Origin: Microbacterium enclense
Lineage (GTDB): Bacteria > Actinomycetota > Actinomycetes > Actinomycetales > Microbacteriaceae
Reading direction: 5' to 3'
Length of the DNA: 64,000 nt
Assembly (NCBI GenBank): GCA_038182865.1
Contig: CP116226.1
Coordinates: 2,294,001-2,358,000, forward strand
Positions 51,360-60,360 of this stretch are shown here, one piece after another. The position numbers were made by a program, and so were the translations under genes. How positions within the stretch are numbered: the first letter of the stretch is position 1; the number at the start of each line of letters is the position of its first letter. The notes beneath the pieces are model-generated. The model was not told the DNA's origin. It saw only the letters and a program-made list of their open reading frames with translations, and did no database searches.

Positions 51360-51428
51360 CGCATAAACGCGATCCGCGCTCATAAACGCGTGGAGGTCGC
51401 GTTTATGCGTGTCGATCGCGTTTATGCG
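51360..51428. repeat. Four-copy CGCATAAACGC palindromic element (locus 2)
   Basis: CGCATAAACGC at 51360-51370 and CTCATAAACGC at 51379-51389, then GCGTTTATGCG at 51399-51409 and 51418-51428. Spacing 19, 20, 19 bp, identical to the element at 26951; 24 kb away. GCGCA precedes both elements. Confidence 0.95.
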
Positions 51429-51483
51429 GGCCACTCCACGCCCCGCGCCGCCCGCCCGCACCCGCCGCGCGGCGCGCGGGGGC

Positions 51484-52155
51484 TCAGGCGCTGCAGCTCA
51501 AGCGTGACTGGATGTCGCGCATCGCGTCGATCTCAGCCGACTGGCCGGTGATGATCGCCTGCGCGACCTCGGCCACGCGCTGGTCGTCACCCAGCTCGAT
51601 GACGGCCTGTGCCATCGGGATCGCCCCCTGGTGGTGGCGGATCATCAGGCTCAGGAAGAGGCAGTCGGCGGGCTGGCCCTCGAGGGTGCGCAGCTGGTCG
51701 AGCTCGGCATCCGTGGCCATGCCCATCTGCGCGAGGAGCTCCTCCTGCGTGTACGCGGCGGTGTCGCCGTGGCTGTGCGCCCCGGATGCCTGCATCCACG
51801 TCATGAGCGGCTGCGGGGAGGACTGGGGGAGACCCCACTGCACGAGCCACCCGTACATCTCGCCGCGCTGGCCGGACTGGGTCGTGGCGATGTCGTATGA
51901 CAGGGTGCGCAGCTCGTCGTCGTCGGTCTTGCGATAGATCTCCATCGCCATGAGCACCGCCTGCGTGTGGTGCACCTGCATGTCGCGGGCGAAGCCCGCC
52001 TCGGCGGAGGTCGTCGAGGGGTACGTGGGCGCGGCCGTCGCACCGAACGCGGTGAAACGTCCGATGGCGAAGGCCACGGCCACGACCGCGACGGTGACGA
52101 TCGCGATGACGATCCACCGGACCGCGGGGCGGGCGACCGGGGCGTCGTCGCTCAT
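51484..52155 (-). CDS. DUF305 family secreted/membrane-anchored protein
   Basis: A 223-residue protein with an N-terminal membrane anchor (about residues 12-35) and the DUF305 domain. Paired motifs HHTQAVLMAMEI near residue 62 and RHHQGAIPMAQAV near residue 172 are the hallmark His-rich helices, proposed to bind metal such as copper. I start it at ATG 52155. The next gene upstream, DUF3105, is 3 bp away, and the pair is often linked in actinobacteria. Confidence 0.88.
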   Translation of the reverse strand: MSDDAPVARPAVRWIVIAIVTVAVVAVAFAIGRFTAFGATAAPTYPSTTSAEAGFARDMQVHHTQAVLMAMEIYRKTDDDELRTLSYDIATTQSGQRGEMYGWLVQWGLPQSSPQPLMTWMQASGAHSHGDTAAYTQEELLAQMGMATDAELDQLRTLEGQPADCLFLSLMIRHHQGAIPMAQAVIELGDDQRVAEVAQAIITGQSAEIDAMRDIQSRLSCSA

Positions 52156-52157
52156 CG

Positions 52158-52865
52158 TCAGGCCTTGCCGGGTCCGTCGATCGCGCCGGAGCACGTGGCG
52201 TTCGGCTCGGGGACGTTCTGGCTGCGCCAGTACTCGGTGAAGAACTCGCCGATGCGCGGGTCGGTCGGGTCGTCGACCTTGAGCTGGTGGTTCCATCCGC
52301 TGACGGCGACAGGGGTGTCGAGGCCCGGGTACGGCGAGAGGATCGCGTAGCTCGAGGGCATGACGGCCTTCAGCGCGTCGATACCGGCCGCGTCGACCTC
52401 GTCGGGGTTGTAGGTGATCCAGATCGCGCCGTGCTCGAGCGAGTGCACGGCGTTCTCGTTCTGCTGCGGCTCGGTGTAGACGCCGCAATTCAGCCAGTAC
52501 GGGTTGTGCGGGCCGCCGGCGGGCGGGTTCTGCTCGTAGGTCACGGCGCCCTGCACGTGGTCGGAGCGGTTCTCGAACGTCTGCACGCCCTCGATCTCGC
52601 GACCGGTGCTGTTGCCGGCCTGGTAGCTGGTCGGCGGCTCGGGGGCGAAGACGAACGAGGCCACCACGAGACCGACGATCGCGAGAGCCGCGGTCGATCC
52701 GACGACCCACCACACGAGCTTGCCGCGCTTGCGCCGCGCGATCTGCTTCTGGTACTCGGCGAGCTTCGCCTGGCGCTTCTGCTCACGCTGCTGCTTGACG
52801 GTCAGGTCGATCTCCGACTGCTTCGCCGGATTTCCGCTGAGGCGTTTTTCGGGGGGAGGGGTCAT
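52158..52865 (-). CDS. DUF3105 family membrane protein
   Basis: A 235-residue protein with a charged cytoplasmic N-terminus (many K, R, Q and E, coiled-coil-like, about 1-50), one membrane span near residues 53-75, and the DUF3105 domain from about 90 (conserved AGGPHNPYWLNCGVYT and VHSLEHGAIWITY). The pattern HNPYWLNCGVY and VHSLEHG is diagnostic. Start ATG 52865 is my choice; an in-frame GTG at 52898 would add 11 residues. Operon partner of DUF305. Function unknown, outside the membrane. Confidence 0.88.
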   Translation of the reverse strand: MTPPPEKRLSGNPAKQSEIDLTVKQQREQKRQAKLAEYQKQIARRKRGKLVWWVVGSTAALAIVGLVVASFVFAPEPPTSYQAGNSTGREIEGVQTFENRSDHVQGAVTYEQNPPAGGPHNPYWLNCGVYTEPQQNENAVHSLEHGAIWITYNPDEVDAAGIDALKAVMPSSYAILSPYPGLDTPVAVSGWNHQLKVDDPTDPRIGEFFTEYWRSQNVPEPNATCSGAIDGPGKA

Positions 52866-53010
52866 GCGCTGTGTTCGTCTCTCTTCGGGGCGGGACACGT
52901 CGGTCGAGGCCGATTCGTCCCACCCTATTCGGATGAATGAGGTGCGGGCCTGGGAGGAAACCGCATTCCCGATGGTGGAGACCCGGGGCCCCGCGGTAGT
53001 ATGACGATGT

Positions 53011-53022
53011 CGAATCGATTCG
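53011..53022. promoter_or_regulatory. Palindrome CGAATCGATTCG upstream of MFS gene
   Basis: A perfect 12-bp palindrome between the DUF3105 gene and the MFS gene, 10 bp after a possible -10 TAGTAT (52997-53002). Candidate operator for the MFS gene; no regulator nearby. Confidence 0.4.
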
Positions 53023-53096
53023 AGGTTCGACGATCCCCCAATATTTCTTCAGCCCGACTCGATTCGGGCTGTCCGTGTTGCGAAACGAATTGACGC

Positions 53097-54434
53097 GTGC
53101 TCGATACTGCTTCTCTCCCCGTCGTCCCCCCGAAGGCCCCCGTCGAACGATCGGCGACGGACGCCATCCGCACCCTGGGCACGAATCCCGCGACGGCGCC
53201 GATCGTGCTGCACCCCGGCGATGCCATCCCCGCCTCGCGCCGTCTGCTGTACATCATCGTCCTCGGGGCTCTGACGGCGCTCGGACCGTTCACCATCGAC
53301 CTGTATCTGCCGGCGTTCCCCGTGCTCGAGGCCGATTTCCAGACCAGTGCTGCCGCGATCCAGCTCACCCTGACGGGGACGATGATCGGGTTCGCGCTGG
53401 GGCAGCTGATCGTCGGGCCCTTGAGCGACAAGGTCGGTCGACGGCTGCCGCTGCTGTCGGTGACCGCCCTGCACGTGGCCGCAAGCATCTTCGCCGCCCT
53501 CGCCCCGTCACTCGAGACGCTGTCGATCGCCCGCGTGCTGATGGGGGCGGGAGCTGCCGCGGGCGGCGTGGTGGCCGCGGCCATCATCCGCGATCTGTTC
53601 GGTGGACGCCGCCTCGTGGTCATGCTGTCGCGCATGGCCATGGTGTCGGGTGTCGCCCCCGTGCTCGCCCCCCTCGCCGGATCGGCCCTGCTGCTGGTGA
53701 TGGACTGGCGGGGCATCTTCGTGGTGCTGGCCGTCTACGGCGCCCTCATGCTCGTGTCCGCGGTGCTGTTCGTCCCCGAGACGTTGCCGCCGGCGCGCCG
53801 CAGCGGCCCCGGAACGACGACGGTGTGGCAGCGCTACGCGAGCGTCTTCCGCGACCGCGTCTTCATCGGTGTGCTCATCATCGGCGCCATGGCCTTCAGC
53901 GGGCTGTTCTCCTACCTCTCGGCATCCTCGTTCCTCTTCCAGGAGACGTACGACTTCGATGCCCAGCAGTACGGCGTTCTTTTCGCGGTGAACTCCGTGG
54001 GCGTCGTGGTCGGCGTGCAGATCGCGTCCCGCCTGGCAGCGCGGTTCGGTCCCCAGTGGGTGCTCGCGGTGTCCACGCTCGTGCTCGTCCTCGCGGGCGG
54101 AACGATCGTGCTCACCGACCAGCTCGGTCTGGGGCTCTGGGGAACCGTGATCCCGCTGTTCTTCTTCATGACCGCGTGCGGTTTCACGTTCCCCTGCGCG
54201 CAGGTGCTCGCGCTCGACCGCCACGGCAAGGCCGCGGGCACGGCACAGTCGATCATCGGGGCGGCGAACTTCGGTGTCGCGGGGATCATCTCGCCCGTCG
54301 TGGGGCTGCTGTCGACCGGAGCGGGCATCACCGCGACGACGATGGCCTCGGTCATGGTGGGGTGCGCGATCATCGGCGTGCTGGCGCTGTGGGTGCTCGT
54401 GCGACCGCGCACGGTCGAGCGACTCGCTCCCTGA
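53097..54434 (+). CDS. Bcr/CflA-type MFS efflux transporter (DHA1 family)
   Basis: A 445-residue 12-helix exporter from GTG 53097. The first helix, about residues 52-72, follows a 45-residue N-terminal extension. Motif A is GPLSDKVGRRLPLLSV near residue 107; DLYLPAFPVLEADFQTS is the conserved Bcr/CflA pattern at the end of helix 1. Twelve helices alternate with short loops. Substrates of relatives include bicyclomycin and sulfonamides; here unknown. Confidence 0.92.
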   Translation: MLDTASLPVVPPKAPVERSATDAIRTLGTNPATAPIVLHPGDAIPASRRLLYIIVLGALTALGPFTIDLYLPAFPVLEADFQTSAAAIQLTLTGTMIGFALGQLIVGPLSDKVGRRLPLLSVTALHVAASIFAALAPSLETLSIARVLMGAGAAAGGVVAAAIIRDLFGGRRLVVMLSRMAMVSGVAPVLAPLAGSALLLVMDWRGIFVVLAVYGALMLVSAVLFVPETLPPARRSGPGTTTVWQRYASVFRDRVFIGVLIIGAMAFSGLFSYLSASSFLFQETYDFDAQQYGVLFAVNSVGVVVGVQIASRLAARFGPQWVLAVSTLVLVLAGGTIVLTDQLGLGLWGTVIPLFFFMTACGFTFPCAQVLALDRHGKAAGTAQSIIGAANFGVAGIISPVVGLLSTGAGITATTMASVMVGCAIIGVLALWVLVRPRTVERLAP

Positions 54435-54506
54435 CGGCGGGCCGAGAAGGGTAGCAGAGGGCGCGCCCCCGCAGCGATGTGCGCGCAGAGGCGGCATCAT
54501 GAACCA

Positions 54507-55211
54507 ATGGATGCCGACTCCGCCGCCGCGACGCCCCTCACGGTCCGCTCCGAGCGCATGCGGGGCATCTTCGGCGTCACCTTGGTGGCTCTGGCCTGCG
54601 GACTCGGTGCGTGGGTGTTCTTCCGCGGGGCGACGCCGTTCGCGATCGACGTGTGGTGGAACCAGCTCTTCGTCGCGGCGCCCTCGCAGCCGCTCCTCAC
54701 CTTCGCGTTGACGTTGGACGAGATCGGCGGGCACTGGGTGGCGGTGTTCGTCGTTCCGCTCGGGGGAGCGCTGGCCTTGTTCCTCGTGGGACGCCGTTGG
54801 GCCGCGCTGTACTTCCTGGCCGCGTCGGTGGGAAGCGCCGCCATCGTGCAACTGCTCAAGCACACATTCGGGCGCGCGCGTCCCGAAGACATCCTCGTCC
54901 TCTCGGATCACGGATCCTTCCCCTCCGGACACACGGCCAATGCCGCCACCGTCGCGGTGGTCGCAGCCATCGTCTTCCCCGCGGTCTGGGTCCGCATCGC
55001 GGGGGTCGCGTGGGTCGTCCTCATGGCGTTCAGTCGCACCTACCTGCATGCGCATTGGCTCTCCGACACGCTCGGCGGCGCGCTGGTGGGAGCGGGGGTC
55101 GCTCTCATCCTCGCGGCCTCTTTCTCACACCTGCGTGTGCGCGACGACGACCGTCTCGCGGTGCGTCGGGCCGTGCGGAGGTCGGATGCCGCGACCCCGG
55201 CGTCATCGTAG
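54507..55211 (+). CDS. PAP2-family phosphatase
   Basis: A 234-residue membrane phosphatase with about six helices. The three PAP2 motifs are present: K118-x6-R125-P126 in KHTFGRARP, SFPSGH with His142, and SRTYLHAHWLSD with R177, H183 and D187. Acts on lipid phosphates or undecaprenyl diphosphate. I start at ATG 54507; the frame extends to 54477 but those codons lack a start-site signal. 10 bp upstream of the HerA-like gene. Confidence 0.92.
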   Translation: MDADSAAATPLTVRSERMRGIFGVTLVALACGLGAWVFFRGATPFAIDVWWNQLFVAAPSQPLLTFALTLDEIGGHWVAVFVVPLGGALALFLVGRRWAALYFLAASVGSAAIVQLLKHTFGRARPEDILVLSDHGSFPSGHTANAATVAVVAAIVFPAVWVRIAGVAWVVLMAFSRTYLHAHWLSDTLGGALVGAGVALILAASFSHLRVRDDDRLAVRRAVRRSDAATPASS

Positions 55212-55221
55212 GCTGACCGCC

Positions 55222-57171
55222 ATGAGCGACAACGGACCGTCGGCTGCCCGTCCCCCCGAAGATCCCGAGGTCACCCGCCTACGGGCGGCGGCCGAGGCCG
55301 CTGAGGCGGAGCTGCGCCTCGCACGTGCGCGTGCCGATCTCGCGGAGGCGGAGGCGGCGGCGGCGCGAGCCCGTGCGGCGGAGGCGGCCCCTTCGTCCGC
55401 GGGAGGTGCGGTGCCATCCGCCCCGGTCGCGGACGGGACGGCGGCGGCCGTTCCGACACCCGCCTTCGAGAGCCCCGCGCCCCCGAGCCCCGCCCCTGCG
55501 GGACCCGCGACAGCACCGAACACCGCGGCGCCGTCCACCCCCGCCCCGTTGACCGACGCGCAGGTGTCCACGATCGCGGCCGGATACGCCGCTGACGGCG
55601 CGTCGCTGGATCTCGGCGTGCTGATGAACGGCGGGCCGGTGGCATCCGTTCCCATCCGCATCCCGCTCGCGATGACGAATCGCCACGGACTCGTCGCGGG
55701 AGCCACGGGCACCGGCAAGACCCGCACCCTTCAGCTCTTGGCCGAGCAGCTCTCCGCGCAGGGCGTGCCGGTGTTCGCGGCCGATATCAAGGGCGACCTC
55801 TCGGGCATCGCCGCCCCGGGCGCGCCGAGCGACAAGCTCGCGGCGCGCACGGCGACCCTGGGACAGGACTGGTCGCCGCGCTCCTACCCGACGGAGTTCT
55901 TCGCCCTCGGCGACGACGCCGGGTCGGGCATCCCCGTCCGGGCGACCGTGTCGGGTTTCGGTCCGCTGCTGCTGAGCCGCGTGCTCGGGCTGAATGCCAC
56001 CCAGGAGTCGAGCCTCGGGCTCGTCTTCCACTACGCCGACGAGAAGGGTCTCGCCCTCGTCGACCTCCCCGATCTGCGGGCCGTGCTGACGTACCTCACG
56101 AGCGACGACGGGAAGGACGAGCTCAAGGGAATCGGCGGTCTGTCGTCGGCGACAGCCGGGGTCATCCTGCGCGAGCTCGTGGCGTTCTCGTCTGCTGGCG
56201 CCGACACGTTCTTCGGGGAGCCCGAGCTCGACGTGTCGGTGTTCCTGCGGACGGCGGGCGACGGATCCGGCATGGTGAGCCTGCTCGAAGTGCCGAACGT
56301 CGCGTCGCGCCCCGAGCTGTACTCGACGTTCCTGATGTACCTCCTCGCCGAGCTGTACGAGGTGCTGCCCGAGGTCGGCGACCTCGACAAGCCGAAGCTC
56401 GTGTTCTTCTTCGACGAGGCGCACCTGCTGTTCCGCGACGCGTCGAAGGCGTTCCTCACCGCGATCAACCAGACGGTGCGTCTGATCCGCTCGAAGGGGG
56501 TCGGCGTGTTCTTCGTCACCCAGACGCCGAAGGACGTGCCCGGTGATGTGCTCGCGCAACTCGGCTCGCGTGTGCAGCACGCTCTGCGCGCCTTCACCCC
56601 CGACGACGCCACGGCTCTGCGTGCGTCGGTGCGCACCTACCCCGACTCGGGATACGACCTCGAACGGGTCCTGCAGGAACTCGGAACGGGCGAGGCGATC
56701 GTCACCGTCATGAACGAGCGGGGCGCCCCGACTCCCGTGGCGTGGACGCGCCTGTTCGCTCCCCGCGCGTCGATGGCGCCGATTCCGGCGGAGACCATGG
56801 CATCCGCCGTCGCCGCGTCCGCGCTGTTCGTCACCTACGGCACCCCCATCGATCCCGAATCGGCGCGCGAGATCCTGGGCGCGCGAATGCAGGCCGCGGC
56901 CGACGCTCGCGCCGCGGCGGAGAAGGCGAAACAGGATGCCGCCGACGCCGCCGAGTACGCCAAGCAGAAAGCGGCGATCGACAAGGCCCACGCCGACGCG
57001 CAGAAGAAGGCACAGCGCGAGTACGAGCGCATCCTGAAGAGCACCGCCGGTTCGAGCCGCCGGTCGAGCACGCCCACCGCTCCGCTCGATGACCTCCTGG
57101 GGCGCGGCACGACGAAGTCGCTCGTGAACGGGGTGATCCGCGGGCTCTTCGGCACGGGCCGGCGCCGCTGA
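55222..57171 (+). CDS. HerA-like P-loop ATPase (DUF853)
   Basis: A 649-residue ATPase. The N-terminal 110 residues are charged helix then Ala/Pro-rich linker; the FtsK/HerA-like core starts near 125. Walker A GATGTGKT is at 160-167, Walker B FFFDEAH near Asp398, and a sensor-like VFFVTQTPKDVPGDVLAQLG near residue 430. The C-terminus, about 545-620, is a long charged helix (AADARAAAEKAKQDAADAAE). Such DUF853 proteins are predicted HerA helicases; there is no NurA nuclease gene beside it. Start ATG 55222. Confidence 0.9.
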   Translation: MSDNGPSAARPPEDPEVTRLRAAAEAAEAELRLARARADLAEAEAAAARARAAEAAPSSAGGAVPSAPVADGTAAAVPTPAFESPAPPSPAPAGPATAPNTAAPSTPAPLTDAQVSTIAAGYAADGASLDLGVLMNGGPVASVPIRIPLAMTNRHGLVAGATGTGKTRTLQLLAEQLSAQGVPVFAADIKGDLSGIAAPGAPSDKLAARTATLGQDWSPRSYPTEFFALGDDAGSGIPVRATVSGFGPLLLSRVLGLNATQESSLGLVFHYADEKGLALVDLPDLRAVLTYLTSDDGKDELKGIGGLSSATAGVILRELVAFSSAGADTFFGEPELDVSVFLRTAGDGSGMVSLLEVPNVASRPELYSTFLMYLLAELYEVLPEVGDLDKPKLVFFFDEAHLLFRDASKAFLTAINQTVRLIRSKGVGVFFVTQTPKDVPGDVLAQLGSRVQHALRAFTPDDATALRASVRTYPDSGYDLERVLQELGTGEAIVTVMNERGAPTPVAWTRLFAPRASMAPIPAETMASAVAASALFVTYGTPIDPESAREILGARMQAAADARAAAEKAKQDAADAAEYAKQKAAIDKAHADAQKKAQREYERILKSTAGSSRRSSTPTAPLDDLLGRGTTKSLVNGVIRGLFGTGRRR

Positions 57172-57518
57172 TCCACGGCTCGATGCACCCCGGCCGATCA
57201 CGGCGGCGTTCGTCGGGGCGGCGACCTCGGAGGCACCGGATGCCGCGGGCTCGTGGCCCTGTGCGAACGCGCTCCGTCGCGCAGGCGGTGCGACAGCTCC
57301 TCACGGAGGGGCCGATCGGGGAGGACGACAGCGGGACTTTCGGGCGCTGCGGCGGGAACCGTGCGCTCGCCGGTGACGGGGATGAGGGCGACCTCCTGTG
57401 CGCGATCGGGGTCGCCTCGTCCTCGTTCGTGCCGATGAGCAACGTGACGGCGCAGGCTCACCCTCGCGCCGTCGTCAAGCCCCCGGGGATGTCGGATGCC
57501 GGGCGTACCGTTTCGGGC
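57172..57518. other. 347-bp gap with nothing recognisable
   Basis: Between the HerA-like and NAD(P)-binding genes. I see no convincing ORF, palindrome or promoter; only scattered GGATGCC-type motifs (57239, 57494). Confidence 0.6.
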
Positions 57519-59123
57519 ATGAGCGAGCTCACCACGCCCACCGGCCGCGAACCCGCCCTCGTCGCACAGCCCCGGCCCGACGGCTCCGAGCCACGTGCTC
57601 TCGTCCTCGGCGCCACCGGGTACCTGGGCGGGCGACTCGTGCCGCGCCTGCTGGCCGCGGGCTATCGGGTGCGCGTGCTCGCGCGCGACCCTGCGCGCGC
57701 GGAGGCGTTCCCGTGGGGCGGCGATGTCGAGGTCGTCCGTGGCGATGCGACCGACGCGCGCGCGGTGCGTGAAGCGGTCGACGCCGTCGATGTCGTCTAC
57801 TACCTCATCCACTCGATGGGCGGCGGTAAAGACTTCGAGGACACCGATCGCCGTGCGGCCCGCACGGTCGCGGATGCCGCGGCCGCGGCATCCGTCAGTC
57901 GGATCGTGTACCTCGGGGGCCTGCATCCGCTCGACGCTCCGCTGTCGCCGCACCTGCGCTCGCGGGTCGAGGTCGGCGAGATCCTGCTGGCCAGCGGCGT
58001 GCCGACACTCGTCCTGCAGGCGGGGGTCGTGATCGGCTCGGGGTCGGCGTCGTTCGAGATGGTCCGACACCTCACCGACGTGCTGCCCTACATGCCCGCG
58101 CCCAAGTGGGTGCGAAACCACATCCAGCCGATCGCGGTCCGCGACGTGCTGCACTACCTGCTCGGCGCGGCGCGGGTCGCCCCGAACGTCAACCGCGCCG
58201 TCGACATCGGCGGCCCCGACGTGCTGCGGTACGGGCAGATGATGAACGGCTATGCGCTGGAGGCAGGTCTCCACCAGCGTCCGATCGCGTCGCTGCCGGT
58301 GCTCACGCCGCGCCTCGCCTCGCACTGGGTCAACCTCGTCACGCCCATCCCGAAGGCGATCGCGCGGCCCCTCGTGGAGTCGCTGCAGAACGACTGCGTC
58401 GTGAAAGACCGCGCGGTCGATGACCTCATCCCGCGACCCGAGGGTGGGCTCATGCCCTATCGCGCTGCGGTCAAGCTCGCCCTGCGGCGCGTGAACGACG
58501 ACACCATCGAGACCAGTTGGCAGGATGCCGAGGTCTCCGGCGTGCCGAGCGACCCCCTGCCGAGCGACCCCGACTGGGCGGGACGCCTCGTGTACACCGA
58601 CAAGCGCTCCATGCACACGACAGCTAACGCCGCTCAGCTGTGGTCCGTCATCGAAGGCATCGGCGGCGAGAACGGGTGGTACTCGTCGCCCCTGTTGTGG
58701 GCGATCCGCGGGTGGATGGACCGCCTCGTCGGCGGCGTCGGCCTCGCGCGCGGCCGCCGGAGCCGGTCGGTCGTCACCGTCGGCGACGCGCTCGACTTCT
58801 GGCGCGTCGAGGCGATCGAGCCGGGGCACCTGCTGCGCCTCCGTGCCGAGATGAAGGTGCCCGGGGGCGCCTGGCTCGAGCTGCGCGCGACACCCGACGG
58901 CGACGAGGCGCGATTCGACCAGCGGGCCCTGTTCTTCCCGACCGGGCTCGCGGGCCGGCTGTACTGGCTCGCCGTGCTGCCGTTCCACGGCCTGATCTTC
59001 AGCGGCATGGCTCGGCGCATCACCGCCGCGGCCGAGCACGTGCAGCGTGAAGACCCCGCGCCGAAGGCGGAGGCCGGGCGAATCGCGCCCGAGGTGCCCG
59101 AGGTCGAGACGGTCGGCCGGTGA
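57519..59123 (+). CDS. NAD(P)-binding SDR/NmrA-like protein with DUF2867 domain
   Basis: A 534-residue two-domain protein. N-terminal Rossmann fold (about residues 25-330) with VLGATGYLGGRLVPRLLAAG, the NAD(P) motif GATGYLG. The C-terminal part, from about 370, is the DUF2867 polyketide-cyclase-like domain: MHTTANAAQLWSVIEGIGGE and FDQRALFFPTGLAGRLYW. I choose ATG 57519, just before the fold begins. Probably modifies a small hydrophobic substrate; the role is unknown. Confidence 0.87.
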   Translation: MSELTTPTGREPALVAQPRPDGSEPRALVLGATGYLGGRLVPRLLAAGYRVRVLARDPARAEAFPWGGDVEVVRGDATDARAVREAVDAVDVVYYLIHSMGGGKDFEDTDRRAARTVADAAAAASVSRIVYLGGLHPLDAPLSPHLRSRVEVGEILLASGVPTLVLQAGVVIGSGSASFEMVRHLTDVLPYMPAPKWVRNHIQPIAVRDVLHYLLGAARVAPNVNRAVDIGGPDVLRYGQMMNGYALEAGLHQRPIASLPVLTPRLASHWVNLVTPIPKAIARPLVESLQNDCVVKDRAVDDLIPRPEGGLMPYRAAVKLALRRVNDDTIETSWQDAEVSGVPSDPLPSDPDWAGRLVYTDKRSMHTTANAAQLWSVIEGIGGENGWYSSPLLWAIRGWMDRLVGGVGLARGRRSRSVVTVGDALDFWRVEAIEPGHLLRLRAEMKVPGGAWLELRATPDGDEARFDQRALFFPTGLAGRLYWLAVLPFHGLIFSGMARRITAAAEHVQREDPAPKAEAGRIAPEVPEVETVGR

Positions 59124-59214
59124 CGCGGGCCGAGGCGCGCGCTGGCCGGTCCGAGTCCCCTCGCGGGGTGCGCGGCGTCGGTCCGTGGCATCCTGTCGCG
59201 CCTAGGCTGATCCC

Positions 59215-59697
59215 GTGCCGCACGTCGCCAGGGTGATCACCGTTTCCGACCGCTCCGCCGCGGGGCTCCGTGAAGACCGGGGCGGCCCGCTCGCCGTCTC
59301 GTTGCTGCGCGATGCGGGTTTCGACTGCGCCGACGCCGTGGTCGTACCCGATGGCGCGGAAAGCGTCGAGGCTGCTCTGCGCGACGCGGTCGCGGCGGGC
59401 CCCGGCCTCATCGTGACGACCGGGGGCACGGGCGTCTCCCCGCGCGATCGCACGCCGGAGGGCACGGCGCGCGTGCTCGACCGCGAGCTGCCCGGCATCG
59501 CCGAGGAGCTCCGCCGTCGGGGGATCTCCGACACGCCCCTCTCCATCATCTCGCGCGGGCTCGCGGGGATCGTCGGCCCCGGCTCACTCGTCGTGAACCT
59601 TCCCGGGTCGACGCGGGCCGTGGCATCCGGGATCTCGGTGATCGCCGAGATCGCCCCGCACGTGCTCGACCAACTCGCCGGAGGAGACCACGCATGA
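59215..59697 (+). CDS. mog: Molybdopterin adenylyltransferase (MogA/MoaB type)
   Basis: A 160-residue enzyme that adenylates molybdopterin before molybdate insertion. Motif TTGGTGVSPRDRTPEGT near residue 63 binds the substrate. VARVITVSDRSAAGLREDRG near the start is also family-like. Start GTG 59215; its stop overlaps moaE by 4 bp. Second half of the cofactor pathway is in the opposite-strand group downstream. Confidence 0.93.
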   Translation: MPHVARVITVSDRSAAGLREDRGGPLAVSLLRDAGFDCADAVVVPDGAESVEAALRDAVAAGPGLIVTTGGTGVSPRDRTPEGTARVLDRELPGIAEELRRRGISDTPLSIISRGLAGIVGPGSLVVNLPGSTRAVASGISVIAEIAPHVLDQLAGGDHA

Positions 59698-60122
59698 GCG
59701 CCGTTCGCATCGCCCGACTCTCCGAGGAGCCGCTCGACCTGGACGCGCACCTGCGTGCCGTGGAAGATGACGCGTCGGGGGCGGTCACGACGTTCGTCGG
59801 TCGCGTCCGCAACACCGATCCGGATGCCTCCGACGCGGTCATCGCGCTCGAGTACAGCGCGCACCCCGATGCGCCGGCCGCCCTGGAGCGCATCGCCGCG
59901 GCGGCGGCCGAGGGCACCGATGCGATCGTCGCGGTCAGTCACCGCGTCGGTCGACTCGAGGTGGGGGAGGCCGCTGTCGTGATCGCGGTGGCATCCGGTC
60001 ACCGGGCCGCCGCGTTCGAGGTGTGCCGCGCGGTGATCGAGACGATCAAGACCGACCTCCCCGTGTGGAAACGTCAGGTCGAGGCCGACGGCACGACGCA
60101 GTGGAAGGGTCTGGGCGGGTAG
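59694..60122 (+). CDS. moaE: Molybdopterin synthase catalytic subunit MoaE
   Basis: A 142-residue large subunit of molybdopterin synthase. GAVTTFVGRVRNTDPDA near residue 30, LEYSAHPDAPAALERI and the end KRQVEADGTTQWKG with catalytic Lys are conserved. Works with MoaD (60361, opposite strand). Overlaps mog by 4 bp and ends at a convergent gap. Confidence 0.96.
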   Translation: MSAVRIARLSEEPLDLDAHLRAVEDDASGAVTTFVGRVRNTDPDASDAVIALEYSAHPDAPAALERIAAAAAEGTDAIVAVSHRVGRLEVGEAAVVIAVASGHRAAAFEVCRAVIETIKTDLPVWKRQVEADGTTQWKGLGG

Positions 60123-60217
60123 GTTTGCGGGGCTCGTAGGTCGCCGGCCCGCGGCGGGGCCGTGCGGGAGACGGGGCTCGGAAAAGCCGGCCGGGTGGGC
60201 GGGGCAGCGAGCTCGTG

Positions 60218-60298
60218 CACGGGATCCGGAGATGTACACCGGATCCGGATGGATTGCCGGGATGCGTCCGGATCTGTTGCCCGTTTCCGGATCTGTGA
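60218..60298. repeat. Four-copy palindromic element, GGATCCGGA type
   Basis: CACGGGATCCGGA (60218-60230) and CACCGGATCCGGA (60237-60249) are 19 bp apart; TCCGGATCTGTTG (60267-60279) and TCCGGATCTGTGA (60286-60298) are inverted and again 19 bp apart. Same architecture as the elements at 26951, 40444 and 51360, with its own core. Lies between convergent moaE and moaD. Confidence 0.75.
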
Positions 60299-60360
60299 CG
60301 CGAGGCCGCACGGGCGCGGGCGGCGCGAGGGCACGAGGTTCCCCGGCGCGAGCCGGAGGG

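Noticed and set aside
60123..60360. Molybdenum cofactor riboswitch
   Set aside because: The gap is between convergent stop codons, so it is not a leader for either group.
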